A DNA stretch of 64,000 nt from Isoperla grammatica (taxonomy: Eukaryota > Arthropoda > Insecta > Plecoptera > Perlodidae), in contig OX246740.1 in assembly GCA_945910005.1 (NCBI GenBank), positions 54,342,638 through 54,406,637 on the forward strand, in the 5' to 3' direction. Both the position numbers and the translations under genes were made by a program. Shown here piece after piece: positions 14,389 to 26,293 of this stretch. The stretch's first letter is position 1. The number at the start of each line of letters is the position of its first letter. The notes under the pieces were generated by a model that ran no database searches, was not told the DNA's origin, and worked only from the letters and a program-made list of their open reading frames with translations.

Positions 14389-14548
14389 CTTTGGACACCC
14401 CTGAACGTGATTCTCTTCAACCTCGTCTGCTCAGACTTCTCAGTGTCCATCTTGGGCAACCCTTGGACTCTCACGGCCTCGCTCTATCACCGCTGGATCT
14501 TCGGTCGGACTATGTGCGTCCTCTACGGGTTCTTCATGGCTCTCTTAG
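14389..14548 (+). CDS. Opsin exon (TM2 to start of TM3), first recognisable exon
   Basis: This exon encodes part of a retinal-binding G-protein-coupled receptor. It reads LWTPLNVILFNLVCSDF through IFGRTMCVLYGFF to MALLG, matching the opsin block from the end of intracellular loop 1 through TM2 and extracellular loop 1 into TM3. Without gaps, its first codon corresponds to bovine rhodopsin L68, N73/N78/D83 align, the disulfide cysteine C110 is present, and position 113 is Tyr, as in most non-vertebrate opsins. The acceptor is tgctgcag (phase 0) and the donor is TTAG|gtgagt (phase 1, inside the codon for G121), the same position and phase as intron 1 of vertebrate rhodopsin. The upstream exon with the start codon, N-glycosylation sites and TM1 was not found in 1-14388. 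The exon is GC-rich compared with the surrounding AT-rich DNA. Its identity is secure; the exact subfamily is less so. Confidence 0.93.
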
Positions 14549-15378
14549 GTGAGTTTCCGTACACATAGGGTGTGTTCATATTTCATATTAATGCACGTGG
14601 CATCCAAACAAATACGGTACATTCTAAGCCTTTATTCCAAACATCCAAACATTGCAGGTAAACTGAATTTTCCCACAGACAGTCTAGAAAACGTTCTTAT
14701 TAAGAATAAAAATGTGGAGCGTTGGCCACTGACTTAGAAAATGTATGCATAATATAGTATTTAATTTGGTAAATATACAAAATGAACGGAAGTAGACAAT
14801 GGAAAATAAAAAACCTATACTACAAAAATACAAAACGATTTTCTATTGCCGGGTAAAATGTTATTATGTATAACTAGTTCATCGATTCGCGCCGAGCTCA
14901 ACTAAACCATGAAAACAACTCTCAAAGAATGTCGTTTTCTTCTTTTTGACAACACAGTTCCATAGTGTTTATAATTGGCAGCTAGTTCAGAAATGAACAC
15001 AAAATAATAACTCATTTCAGCTAAGCATATTTGTCGTGCATGTTTGCCTGACACTTGAACTTCACATAGAAGAAAGTTAAGCGATACAAACAATCTCTGA
15101 AGGGTGTGGACGGGTTTACCAATCAAAACTTATGTAATATTGAAACTCGCTAGGTACAATACTAGTTTCTGTGTGTCTCAAGTTTGTTAGAGTAAATAGA
15201 ATCGCTTGTACGTTGATTGATGTGGTGAACCCATGTTGTGAACCTCAATTGAGGTTTGAGGCAGTGATCGCGATAGATGACCTCGACGCTAACGATACAT
15301 TGGATGAGACATGGTTAGCACAGCTATGGTTGCCTTTGATGTAGTAGGGTATATAGAGACATGAAAGCCTGTTACTAA

Positions 15379-15400
15379 GGGGGGGGGGGGGGGGGGGGGG
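15379..15400. repeat. Poly-G run (22 bases)
   Basis: Uninterrupted G run inside an opsin intron; its length may be unreliable in the assembly. Confidence 0.9.
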
Positions 15401-15423
15401 TAATAACGTAGTCATGGAAGCCT

Positions 15424-15688
15424 GTGCCCGGATTCACAAGGGGTCCTAAGTCATTTTTTGGTCTTATCTCTAAGACCGGCATAACTTTGAACCTCTTGTG
15501 AATCTAGGAAAATATCTGAGAACAGACTTTGAAACATCTAATTGGAATGTTCATTGTGTCCTTGGTTCTACCAAGAATTACTAACTGTGTGAACTAGGTC
15601 TGGTTTTACAGGAGGTCCAAAGTTAGGCCGGTCTTAGAGGTAAGACAATTGACAAGACTTAGGACCTCTTGTGATACCGGACCCTGGT
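15424..15688. mobile_element. Inverted-repeat MITE, about 265 bp
   Basis: Left end GTGCCCGGATTCACAAG with GGTCCTAAGTC; right end GACTTAGGACC with CTTGTGATACCGGACCC in inverted orientation. The inner parts (TCTAAGACCGGC and GCCGGTCTTAGA) are also inverted. Resembles 52411-52625 at its ends. Confidence 0.65.
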
Positions 15689-16403
15689 TATTAATACTGT
15701 TGATAACTTGTATACAACCTATTGCCTGCACCCGAATCTAGACAGCTCAGCGCTTAGCCAGTTATTAATGATCTCCATTATATACATTGAATATGTTGAT
15801 TATTGACCTCGCTCTGTTAGCGGACAAAACAGCGAACAATGGCTCGATATTATAAAGTAACAGTAACGATTTATCTGTCGAATACAGTTTTCACCATGGC
15901 AACCATCAATCTAAGCCAGAGTCGATAAGGGAGTTTTCCCGACGGGGACACTTCTCAATCAAATCTGATCCAAACTTTGGAAATCCACGATAGAACTCGT
16001 TTTCTTTAAGTAACTTTCTAGCTATTTGTTTCTTGCATTATTATTGTAATACATCCTAACAGTAACGTTCTTTAGTACAATCGGTGCTTCGTTTGTTCGC
16101 CGATCAATAATTAATCAAAACAGATTAAGTAAAACGTTTAATGACGTAGTTTAACCGATGCTAATTACAACAGTAATGTGATTACGTTTAATGCAGTGAA
16201 CACAATTAAGAGGAACTCTGTCGGTGGAAAGTTTCATCTAATGATTCTATCCAGTGAACTTTATTGGATCGTCGCTTTAGCATTTTGCTCGCTTGCGGGA
16301 ACCCACTGCCTCCTAGACGGGTAATCAACTTGTCTTCCACACATACACTAAAGTCATGCATAAACTACAAGAGTGTAAATATTTTGAACTGGAATACATC
16401 TAA

Positions 16404-16809
16404 AGCGTGGTTCACAATTAAAATAAGAGTTGGTTTAGTGAGATAGCAATAAGGTTTAAGCGAATTGGAACATACAACAACAATGCTGTGGTTCACAACC
16501 GTCACAGTGGATTGAAATAGTCATAAGAAATGAATAAATTCCATTTCTTAGTTCAACTTCCCGTGATGCACCTTATGACGAACCAATCAGAACGCAGAAG
16601 AGTCATACTAGAAGGTCAACTACAGAAATAAAAACAAAAACAGTGGCACCGGATATTTTGCTGTTATAGTCAATGATAGTAATGACACAATTAAGGCGCT
16701 GCTTGACTACTGAAATAAGCAACTAGTCGTCGGTTGTGAGCCAATTGCTTGGTTATTTCACTTTTTCACTGTTTCTTATTGCAACTCTTATTTCAATTGT
16801 GAATCGGCC
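16404..16809. mobile_element. Harbinger-like MITE, copy 2
   Basis: Full-length homologue of 2505-2901. Ends AGCGTGGTTCACAATT and AATTGTGAATCGGCC, flanked by TAA on each side (16401-16403 and 16810-16812). The exact 3-bp duplication supports PIF/Harbinger-type insertion. Confidence 0.75.
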
Positions 16810-18584
16810 TAACACACGTACGTAGTCTTACGTATTCTTCAAAGCTTTGGTAAAAAAGTTAAGTATTACATAATGTGTTAGAACAGTCGTGTTTCCAATA
16901 ATGCCTTCATACATGAAAGCATCATCATTTATGTGAACAACTATTCCCATTCCCCCTGTACTAGTCTTGTAAAGAATAAGACCCAGACTCCACTTCATTC
17001 TAAAGAAAGTACCATATTTTTCAACTAGGCTTCTAAGAAGACACGAGGGTAAATGCGTCACGACGTTCAATGCGAGTCACGTGACGCACAACGTGACTGG
17101 ACTTGTCACATGATGGACATAAATCTGAGAACGTGACGTTTTATCATTTTTCCAACGCCCACATAGTCGAGTAAATGTGACGTTTTTTTTTTACACGAAC
17201 CCTTAGCAAGTTTCGAATACAAAAATAGTCATTCCACAGCGTTTTGTTTCGAACAAATATAAGAAAGACACAACAATGGAACTATCTAGAAACCGATTGA
17301 TTGTCTGATCTGTGTCGTCACAACCCCTAAAACTCTATTGTAAGAAACCAGTTTTAGATATTTTAAAATCTAGTAAACGTTGTATTAAAATAACCATGAA
17401 GAATAATATGCTTTAATGTCTAAAAATGCATGGACATAAAGTATCTTCGAAGTACATACATAATACAGAGTAAAAAATGTTGACGATTTTTAAAATTTCA
17501 ATTAATGTTGACGTTTTCTTTACCTCGACTGGAATAGTTTAATCACCTAGTATCGTTAGGATCTAAGTAGACAAGTACCATAATATACGAAGCACCATCT
17601 CGCTAACATGTCTCAAACACTTCCAGCCTGGAGAGGGACTCAGCGCAAAACTCGAGTCGAAGTGAGCAGATTCGTCCCTGTCAAGTATGCCGTCATTAAT
17701 CTACTTGTAACAGAAGCTCTCGACATTGCGACGTACAAGTGTGTCGGTTGTCGCCTCGCATTGTAGACAGAGCGTAGACTTGAGTAGTTTCAGTAGACCA
17801 GATGGAAAGAGAGGGCTTAGAGCTTGTTCCAAGCTAGTTCAACAATCACATACGCGCAGCGCTGGCGTCTAGGTGGCGGTACAAACATTGAAAGATGGCG
17901 TAGGAATGTTTACGTTTGATCGAGGTGACAGCATGTTTTAAATAATCTCCCTACCCCAATTCTGACTGAGGTTTATAATATTTACCTAAGCTTATAGGTC
18001 TAGCTACTTTGTCACAGGAATTAATTTGAAGTGGTTGGGTAGCATAAAAATCTTGAAACATTAGAAGATATTTAGCAGCTGTCACTTGTCAGACTGCAAT
18101 GTTTGTACCGTCCCCCGTGCTGCGATCTCGTGAGTAAAAACGGAACTAACATCGATGACGTAAATAGGAACAAGCCTTTATTTATAATGTCATACTTGTC
18201 GCAAGATCGAGCAATTTCTTGCTACACTCTTCTTGAAAGTGTTTATAAACCTTCATACTTATCGTGTGTCTATAGCCCCAACGTCATCAGTCAAATGCCG
18301 ACCTCAGATCGGCTTCTACTGCCCGAGTAATTGACATAGCAGATCAGAATGATCGAACCGATTACAAGGGGTACCGTATGAACGTATAACAGGTAGAGTG
18401 CGCTTTGAGACCTACCTCAACTTCAAATCTTACCTCGATCCACAAAACATTCTTTATACTAAATAATTTACATTGAACATTTTTTAAACAATTTCAAATA
18501 AACAATCAGTTGAAGAATTAAAAAAATTTCAGTGAAATTCATTACAGTGTTTCACAATCTACCATACATTTCGCACGCAGAGTC

Positions 18585-18758
18585 ATGCTTGTTGCACTAC
18601 ATGGACGTCGACGAGCGCCGAGCGCCGGAAGTAGATGATCCGAAGAAGTTGGAACTAACCAACTTTCGGCGCTTGCAAGCGCCGCTTCGCCCTGATTGGT
18701 CGGATCATCTACTTCCGGTGCTCGGGACTCGTCGACGTCCATGTAGTGCAACAAGCAT
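18585..18758. mobile_element. Foldback element, about 174 bp
   Basis: Arms of about 58 bp: left begins ATGCTTGTTGCACTACATGG, right ends CCATGTAGTGCAACAAGCAT. Each contains GGAAGTAGATGATCCG or its complement. The loop has a second small palindrome (GGCGCTTGCAAGCGCC). No clear target duplication. Confidence 0.75.
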
Positions 18759-18800
18759 TAAGCCTTCCCACAGCCATCTTTATTTGCACGCCATCATAGT

Positions 18801-18885
18801 CAAGGTCCACTTGATCTCCGCCTAGCGGAGGCTCGTACTTGGGAGTTCGACGAGCCTCCGCTAGGCGGAGATCAAGTGGACCTTG
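18801..18885. mobile_element. hAT-like MITE, 85-bp copy
   Basis: Almost entirely inverted repeat: CAAGGTCCACTTGATCTCCG at the left and CGGAGATCAAGTGGACCTTG at the right, with a CGCCTAGCGG palindrome in each arm. Flanked by an exact 8-bp duplication ATCATAGT (18793-18800 and 18886-18893), as expected for hAT transposons. Same family as 41578-41954. Confidence 0.85.
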
Positions 18886-19542
18886 ATCATAGTTACATGT
18901 GTCAAGTGAAGGCGATACTGAAGCAAGCTCTCCGCTGTTGTCATTACGGTATCCCATACATAAGCTCTAAGTAAAATGCATCACCTCACAAACAGCAAAC
19001 TATACGCGTTGTTGTATATGCATTCAGCATTAGTAAGAGCACGGATGGAATTATTAATGTGAGCATATACCACAAACACTGTTTAAATTATTGATGAATT
19101 ACGAAGTGAACCCTTAATGGAATTAATAGGGTTGGAGACGACGTAGATGGAAACATTTCGTGGAGTTAGAATGTGTTGACATTACATGAATACACACAGA
19201 ACACAGTCGCATTTGTACATATGTCAGTTATGTATGTATGTATTCATTTTAAGGTTGTTAAGAAAGAGCATAGCAAGACTGGCAGACTTATTTGATATTA
19301 ATTGAAATGTGTCAGCCATGAAAAAAAAATACTTGCTGCCTGATCTTGTTATTTCAATGCCCTCAGCTCAGACAATGGAATGCAATTTCAAAGTTCAATA
19401 AATACTAACATAGAATATTAGAAAATGCCAAACATACCCAGACCTTAATTTTAGTCGCAGTTTATATACAATGCAGTATAAAAACTGTCACTGACAGCGA
19501 TCAGACGGTCAAAGCGCTGCAAGCGGTGTCATCGCTTATTTA

Positions 19543-19761
19543 TAATAGACCATTTTCAAAAATGGATCAAGGACCCTTAGATAGAATTGATAACGGCCCT
19601 CTAGATCGTCAATGACAAAAATGGACAACAACACAAACTAGTTTTTAAATATTATGTCAAGGTGCACATTTCATTGTTGTGCATTGTTGTCATTAAAGAT
19701 TTAAAGGACAGTGATTAATTCTATCTAAGGGTTCTAGATCAATTTTGAAAATGGTCTATTA
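19543..19761. mobile_element. Inverted-repeat MITE, about 219 bp
   Basis: Begins TAATAGACCATTTTCAAAA and ends TTTTGAAAATGGTCTATTA, with further inverted pairing inside (CCCTTAGATAGAATT and AATTCTATCTAAGGG). A diverged relative of its interior is at about 39555-39730. Confidence 0.75.
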
Positions 19762-20025
19762 ACTAAGGTCCGTGACGTTGCCCCCCTCCCCCCCTCATGT
19801 GAGCACTAACTGAAAAATCATCACTAGAGTTAGTGCTGAGTTAGTGCTTTTAAGTGCCTTGGAATATTACAGGCCGTCGACATAGCCTGACATTGTGGTG
19901 TCAGTTGGCAATACGTCCGAAGTCCTCTCAATCCTTTTCAGTAAACCTGATTGCAGTGCATTTAATCCACCGCCCCCCAGACTCTCTAGAGGGTCAAACT
20001 CACGGCCTCCTGTATTCTGTTGCAG

Positions 20026-20221
20026 GGATCAACTCCATAACGACGCTCACTGTGCTCTCGTTCGAGCGCTACATGATGATCAGCAAACCGTTTCGCTCGC
20101 ACCAACTGACTAAGGAACGCGCCCTGGGGCTGGTGGGGGCAATCTGGGTCTACTCCCTCGCCCTCACCGCTCCGCCGCTCTTAGGCTGGGGCAACTACGT
20201 GAACGAGGCGGCCAACATCAG
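20026..20221 (+). CDS. Opsin exon (TM3 to extracellular loop 2) with GC donor
   Basis: This exon continues the preceding one across a phase-1 junction (G|GG ATC gives MALLG-INSITTL). It encodes the end of TM3 with the ERY variant of the DRY G-protein-coupling motif (FERYMMISKPF), intracellular loop 2, TM4 (VYSLALTAPPLLGWG) and half of extracellular loop 2 (NYVNEAANIS). Counting back from C187 in the next exon places Glu at position 181, the ancestral opsin counterion. The acceptor is ttctgttgcag. No GT donor gives the phase 2 that the next exon needs; the frame closes only with the donor CAG|gcaagt, a good GC-AG consensus. The alternative GT at 20226 would join in phase 0 and put the next exon in the wrong frame. 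Vertebrate rhodopsin has its phase-2 intron at codon 177; here it is at codon 186. Confidence 0.92.
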
Positions 20222-22667
20222 GCAAGTAATATCACGTGGTACCCCTCCCCCCCCCCCCTTGCGACCTTGTCCACGTTATACCGCGGTGTTACTCCATAGC
20301 GGCCATAAATTTAATTAAGGCCCGGTATTATGACGACCCGCTAAACTTTGTTTCTCCATGGCAACCACCAATCAGAAGCGTGGTTTGCAGACGAAAACAA
20401 GTTAGTCCCGGACTAAATGTTTAGTGACTCGTCATTATTAACAGTTTCTTTGTTTACAACTTAAATTAAACATTACATAAGCTCAATTTTTAAGTTAAAG
20501 CAAACGGACCAAGTACAGAATGCCATTAATTGAAGTATAAAATGAAGACGGTGTAATTGTCCTGATGACAGCGCCAACTTGAATATAGCTAGAGGTGGAT
20601 TCCCGACATGAGCGCAGACAATCCAACGAGCATCAACGAACCAATCAGATTCTGTATACCCGCCCGTCTATAACGGTATTGATGTTTTCTTCAACATTTC
20701 ATACAACTTCTTAATTTCAATCTTGTATTTTTTTTTTTTTTAAATCGTACCATTTAAAAGTTTTAATGTAACTTATTATAGAGTGAAAATAATGAGCTAT
20801 TGCAACTCAGACTGTAAACTTTGTTGACGTCAATTGATTACTCGAGCAATTTCTCTTCCTTAAAACTGTGCGCCTTTTAAATCTTGCTAAACTTAAACAA
20901 AAACTCACAATTAGTAAAATAAGCATAGCCAATTTAACTTCATAGTTTTGATATTGTATTACTTACCCGAACAGAGTAATTACTTTAAAGGAAAAACTCC
21001 ATTGTTAAACAAACGAAAATTAGATAGCTCGTTAATTTTATAATTGTTAAACAATGGAATATAGCGTTACAGTGTGCATTATGAGGCAGAGCTAATAGTA
21101 ACAGGTAGACTAATTAACATTGTTATAAATTCGGTATGCTCATTTCAAATCAAAATCACCTTCAAAATTTTGTTCGTTAAAAGTCAGCACCATTATATCG
21201 CAAAATAAAACTTTAATTATGCGTTGAGAAAAGTGAAATACAAAACCCAACTCTTATCATAACGAGCAGTGTAATTATTTTCTCCATAAAACATTATATA
21301 CTTTCAAACTTGATAATAAATGTAAAAATTGTTTGTGTATCCATTATAGGAATAATTAAAGTCACCCCGAGGATAGCTGGTTTAATTATGGTTATTACAG
21401 TTTATAATTAACGGTCATGTGATTGAAGTAATATGATCATTTATTATAGCCTACATAACTTCTGCGGATCTCAGTCAGTAGGTTCGCTATTGTCCTTCTT
21501 TCGCAGTATTACATTTAAACCAGATCAGTAAAATGCTAAAATATACCGGGCAGTTATATTTCACTATAAGCTCTATCTTTTTCACGTAAATACTGATTTT
21601 CAAAGAATTACAACTGGATTCAACAATATTCCAAGAAATTAGCAATACACCCTAATTTCTAGGAAAAAAAATCTCTATTTCCCTTCATAAATACGATCCA
21701 AACCTATATAATAATACATATCTAACAAAAATATAAGTACATAGTATGACTAGAAACATCAACACCTGTTTAAAAAATGTTCAGCATATAAAACCTATCT
21801 ATCCGTTTAATCTTGAAGCGGCAAGGAGCAACCATAGGTAACCATGGATATTACTAAGGTTATTCGTATCTAGTTAAGATAAATGTTTTTGACGAATATT
21901 TCGTCACACTAAGATGCAGAAAAGAAAAGAACACATTGAAGAGTTTGCGTTAAAATGTCACTCTTGGTGGAGGTGCCGAGTCAGAGTAAATATTTGTTGC
22001 ATTTCTAAACTCGCGTGTTTGGAAGGATCTTTGGAAGTGTATATTAAACGTGGTTATCTGAAGGCCCTAATAAACTTTAACAGGAGTCTGTAGAAACGCA
22101 AAGCAAAGTGAATGCGGTCATGGTGCTCGGGAAAAAAACAACAATTTTTAAACACATCGTAAATTAACTAATATGTGAAATTATGAATACGTTCCCAAGT
22201 TATTTTCACAACACCCATTACAATCACACCTAATAAGCTTCGTCTACTTATTTGATGATATTATTACATTAATGAAAAGTAACACTGCACTTTGCCATCA
22301 GGCCTACATATATTTTGAAAATATTGATTAGAAAAGTGCACTTAAATGTTTCATTCGAAGTCTCTGGATTTCCTCATAATCTTAAGAGAATCCCATAATA
22401 ACGACAGCCTCGTATTTGCAACAGCGACAGCAATAATATAACTCTGTTCACTACGAGATGAAGCCTGGTCTTCAGTTGGTATTTAAGTGTGTTACTTAAG
22501 CAGTAAACACAATCCATATAAGAACTATAACTTTAATATTGGTGTTTTTGTACTATATATAGGTTATTTTTGTCTTACTGTATTGCTGTATTTTTTCACC
22601 TCTCATGTATCGTACACATGTTGCCAGATTTCATCTAACGAGTGCTTTCTGTTTGCGATGTTGCCAG
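20222..22667 (+). other. Opsin intron (phase 2, codon 186), GC-AG type
   Basis: Starts gcaagt and ends gttgccag, about 2.4 kb. It is AT-rich and I recognise no repeats or genes beyond short homopolymers, which makes it the cleanest intron of the gene. Confidence 0.8.
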
Positions 22668-22800
22668 CTGCTCCGTCAACTGGGAGAGCCACGAGATGAA
22701 CGCGACGACCTACATCATCTTCCTGTTTGCCATGGGGCTCGTGTTTCCGGTCGCCGTCATCAGTTACTCCTACCTCAATATCATTCTCACCCTGAAGCGG
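22668..22800 (+). CDS. Opsin exon (extracellular loop 2 and TM5)
   Basis: The exon completes the Ser codon split by the previous intron and then reads CSVNWESHEMNATTY followed by TM5 (IIFLFAMGLVFPVAVISYSY) and NIILTLKR. The Cys is C187, partner of C110, and the TM5 proline (bovine P215) is present. The loop between C187 and P215 is two residues shorter than in bovine rhodopsin; with that gap the final Arg is position 232, so the phase-0 donor CGG|gtaagt matches vertebrate rhodopsin intron 3. The acceptor is gatgttgccag. A second ttgccag lies about 40 bp upstream and could compete, but it does not continue the reading frame. A CT microsatellite begins a few bases inside the following intron. 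Confidence 0.92.
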
Positions 22801-22811
22801 GTAAGTCTTAA

Positions 22812-22812
22812 C

Positions 22813-22846
<34 letters not shown>

Positions 22847-22858
22847 TCTCTTTCTCTT
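22812..22858. repeat. CT microsatellite
   Basis: CT and TTTCTC repeats about 10 bp inside the intron after the TM5 exon. Confidence 0.9.
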
Positions 22859-23627
22859 TATTGCGTTGTGTCTTAGGAAGGCAATCACTCACCGCAAGCA
22901 AGAGAAACGGACCATCAAGTCAATGTATATGTTCTGTTAGGAAGACCACATGGGTCCAATAGCGATCGTCTTCCTACGCTTCCAAGACAGTTGAATAAAA
23001 AAACACTTTGTTACTTTTTTGAGACACTTTATCTTTTTCTTATTTGAAGGTGTTTTGTTCTCTGAGTTTCACATTTTCAACAACCACAGCATTTATACAT
23101 TTATAATACAATTGCGGTTTCTTTTCTTTGATTAATTTCGCCTGCGATTTTTACAACTTGGTTTATTGAAGGTAATAATAGAAATATATTTTGAATTTTA
23201 AATAGTAGCCTAACAATCTCTGCAATTAGCCAAATATATAACATTTTGACATGAAATCTAAGTACACTTTTCTTTATATTTAGCTTGTATATTGATTGGT
23301 GTGCAGATTCTGTTTGTATATTTCTGTGGCGCTGCGTAGTTATTGTTTTGTATGACGTCAAGCTAATTACTGTTCTCAATCGCTAATTGCTTCAAAACTT
23401 AATGATATTAAATTAACACACACAGAAATTCACGAAGAAAATTTGCATAAACTAAGTCGAGGAGGTAATCTTCAGACTATGTTCTACAGTTCTGTCTGAA
23501 CGTATAATATTACGTGCGGCTCGTTTACACTTGGTAAATTCTCTACGTGCTTGGTAACTTTCAAGACACCCTTGTGGTAATAAGCCGCAAACCACAACAA
23601 GGCCTAGTCGACCTTTGAGTAAGAGGG

Positions 23628-24050
23628 TAAATAAATAAAAAAATAAATTCACATTTAGAGTCTACCCACTCAGTAACTAAACTGATTTGCAGTGGGGGAC
23701 TTTAATTTTTAAAGTGACTAAACCAACCCTGCAGGCTTCGAACACCATCGACGAGTGAGCGATAACCAATCAAATATCGGTATTTCAAATATGAAACATA
23801 TGAATCAGTGATTGGACAGTGCGAACACCTGCGGACAAATGCCAGAATCAACAAGGCCGATTCAGAACAACTTTGAATTTATTGAGTGCTTCGTTGCTAG
23901 GACGGCTCCAAAGTCACCGTTTACTTATTCCTAAGCCAAGAAGTAATGGAACTGAATCCAAATTAGAAGTTAAAAAACTTCTGCCTGAAGCGGGATTTGA
24001 ACCCGGGACCTTCTGCATTGGAAGCAGCGTCATTGAACGGACAGTCAGGT
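23628..24050 (-). mobile_element. SINE-like repeat with tRNA-like head, copy C
   Basis: The most complete copy, reading on the minus strand. It begins with a tRNA-like segment (24045 down to 23985): an anticodon-arm-like hairpin (CTGC/GCAG around a 7-base loop) and a T-arm with the Pol III B-box GGTTCAAATCC. It then runs through the shared body and ends in the AAATAAATAAAA-type tail (minus-strand T-rich). The A-box half of the tRNA is not evident. The tRNA head, Pol III B-box and simple tail are the hallmarks of a SINE. Confidence 0.75.
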
Positions 24051-24480
24051 CGAAAAGTAAAAACGTAAAGCACATAGTTTTAAGGTTCGTGCAAACGCTC
24101 AGTGCTTCTATGTTTGATTGTTTGTTTTGTCCCGACTATTTCTTTAACGAACTGGTGACTATTTATGTATCTATGTTTGTTTCATTAACATTAGTCACGA
24201 ATGATCTACATGCATCAATGCGTGTGTTTTACCAAAAACAAATTTGTGTTTATTTGTATTAAACATGTGAGGTACTCAATACATCCAGAATGTGTCATGT
24301 AATGATAAGAGTGCTTTCATGTGACACGTTGTGTTAACCTTATTGGTTGTGTTTTCAGTATACCTCATTTCATTCAATCCAGTGTTGTACACAGTGGAGT
24401 GTAATCAACCTGAACCCAATACCGCAAACATGAAAGACATGGTCTCTTATCATGCACCCGGCAAACATCTTTGTTATAAC

Positions 24481-24622
24481 AACCTAGTAATTGGACTGTA
24501 CACTGTTCTTTGTGTGTGTTTAGTGTTGTTTCGCCTGTTGAAGAGCTCTGATCAGGGTTCGAAATATTGCGTTTTAATTTTATGTATGTGACAAGGAACA
24601 GTGTACAGTCCAATTACGAGGT
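24481..24622. mobile_element. Short foldback, about 140 bp
   Basis: Arms AACCTAGTAATTGGACTGTA with CACTGTTCTTTGT, and ACAAGGAACAGTG with TACAGTCCAATTACGAGGTT, are inverted. The 86-codon ORF overlapping it shows no family resemblance. Confidence 0.7.
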
Positions 24623-25678
24623 TCGTCTTAAAACGTTTTACCTGTTCTACTATGTTTCAATTTTAAAAACATCTTTGTTAGTGAGTGTTACACACAACTG
24701 CCATTCTCTCTGGTTTTCAAACTTCTTTTCTTAGGCTTTACTTACAAGATTTTACTTGTGCTAATGCTTCGCAAACATTCCTTCATTAAAGTTTAAATAT
24801 AATCCAAATGCCAACGTAAAAATCGAGAAAGAGATGTCAACCACACCTTAATCTATACTTCTAATACAAAAAAGACACATACACGATTTAAGGGTGTGTA
24901 AAAGGTGATCTCAAGAACCACTAGACTGTTTTTCGCTTTTATTGCTGGCTTCATCATAATCTCTGGAGTGCCAAGTATGTATACCATCACCCGGAGGTCA
25001 GACGGGTGATATGGAGAATAAAGGCAATTACGGGATACGAACCCACGTTGGCTTACGCCAAGGAACTGCGCACCAACAACCAATGCGGCAATTCCATTTT
25101 TATTATTTGTCATCGCGCATTAACTTACACAAACAAAAATCGAAAAAGTTTTCCCGTTTCGAGGAAGCTGTGCTCTGGATATTACTTTAAGAGTACCCGA
25201 TTATTATCCAATTAGCTTCATGAAAACGAAACAACGCTCGCATTTCATCTCCAAACTTGATCGTCAGCCAAAGAGAATCTTGAAAAACTACTAAATTGAA
25301 TTAGATTATGGTAATTTATCGGCTAATGAGGTGTTACACGTGAATGCAGACACACCCCCAAAACCTTGAAGATGAAATAATATATAAGTTGTTAGGAATA
25401 TACCGACGGAAGGGTGAGGCGCAGAGAATTTTGGTTATGCGCTATTCAAACGTAATAATAAATTAATTATCGAATGTGATCCAATTTCCGGTTTGTACGA
25501 AGCTTATCTAGGGCAAACAAAGAATGAGAAAAGCACACGAGTAACATTCTAAGAGATAATGTTTGAATTTAATGCGCGAGGACCGGTAATTGTTTCTTAG
25601 ACGCTCGATGATTGGGAGAAACAAGCAAACATTTATAATACAAATGTTTATTCGTTAGACATTGTGTTCATACTTCAA

Positions 25679-25699
25679 CCCCCCCCCCCCCCCCCCCCC
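25679..25699. repeat. Poly-C run (21 bases)
   Basis: Uninterrupted C run; other C- or G-rich runs are at about 4981, 37028, 54014 and 63642. Confidence 0.9.
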
Positions 25700-26132
25700 T
25701 CCTCCAGCCTTTCAACCACCCACGTCTTCAGAAACGACGTCTTGAGAAAATCAACTAACAGTGTTTGTTGAACATGTTTGTTAGACATGTTGACTAAACA
25801 ATATAGACTGAAATTGTTCAAATAATATATAACGAGCATCCACGCTCTGCAAACAATAGAAGAGGAAAGTAAATAATTACAACAGTACTCAATTAAACTG
25901 TGAGTCGTTTGTTATATTCTGACCTCGAGCATATTTGTATGCATATACTATGTTTCAGTACTATTAATGTGATAATTACAACAAACTCAACGCTAATTGC
26001 AATAATTTATTTGTACATCACAAGTCAAACAGAAGAATATATAACTATATGAACAGAAATATTAATATCAAAACAAATTGTTTAAATTACTTTTTTAACT
26101 ATCAATTATTTATTTAAAAAGTCTGAAGCAAT

Positions 26133-26293
26133 ATGCTACGTTTACAGCTACGCGTTGCGAGCGAAGCGAGGGCGCGAGCTCCAATCATCGGCCGAGTTTG
26201 CGTGAAACTATAAACTTCTTTGCATGACACTCGGCCGCTGATTGGAGCTCGCGCCCTCGCTTCGCTCGCAACGCGTAGCTGTAAACGTAGCAT
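26133..26293. mobile_element. Foldback MITE of the TACGTTTA group
   Basis: Arms of about 60 bp: left starts ATGCTACGTTTACAGCTACG, right ends CGTAGCTGTAAACGTAGCAT. Interior includes GAGCGAAGCGAGGGCGCGAG and its complement. TA at both borders followed by CGTTTA matches 36145, 45930 and 48031. Confidence 0.75.

Larger units (their letters stand above)
14549..20025 (+). other. Opsin intron (phase 1, codon 121), about 5.5 kb
   Basis: Starts gtgagt and ends tctgttgcag. It contains a G22 run (15379-15400) and inverted-repeat elements at 15424-15688, 16404-16809, 18585-18758, 18801-18885 and 19543-19761. No other gene was seen inside it. Confidence 0.85.

Noticed and set aside
20222..20424. GT at 20226 or later as the donor of the TM4 exon
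   Set aside because: It would join the next exon out of frame; only the GC donor at 20222 gives the required phase 2 and restores NISCSVNW.
23819..24262. 147-codon ORF
   Set aside because: It lies across the SINE-like copy C, including its tRNA-like head, and ends in AT-rich sequence.
24985..25110. tRNA-like sequence on the minus strand (GTGGGTTCGTATCCCG)
   Set aside because: A B-box-like T-arm is present, but no cloverleaf or second copy in the window; too weak to list as an RNA gene or SINE.
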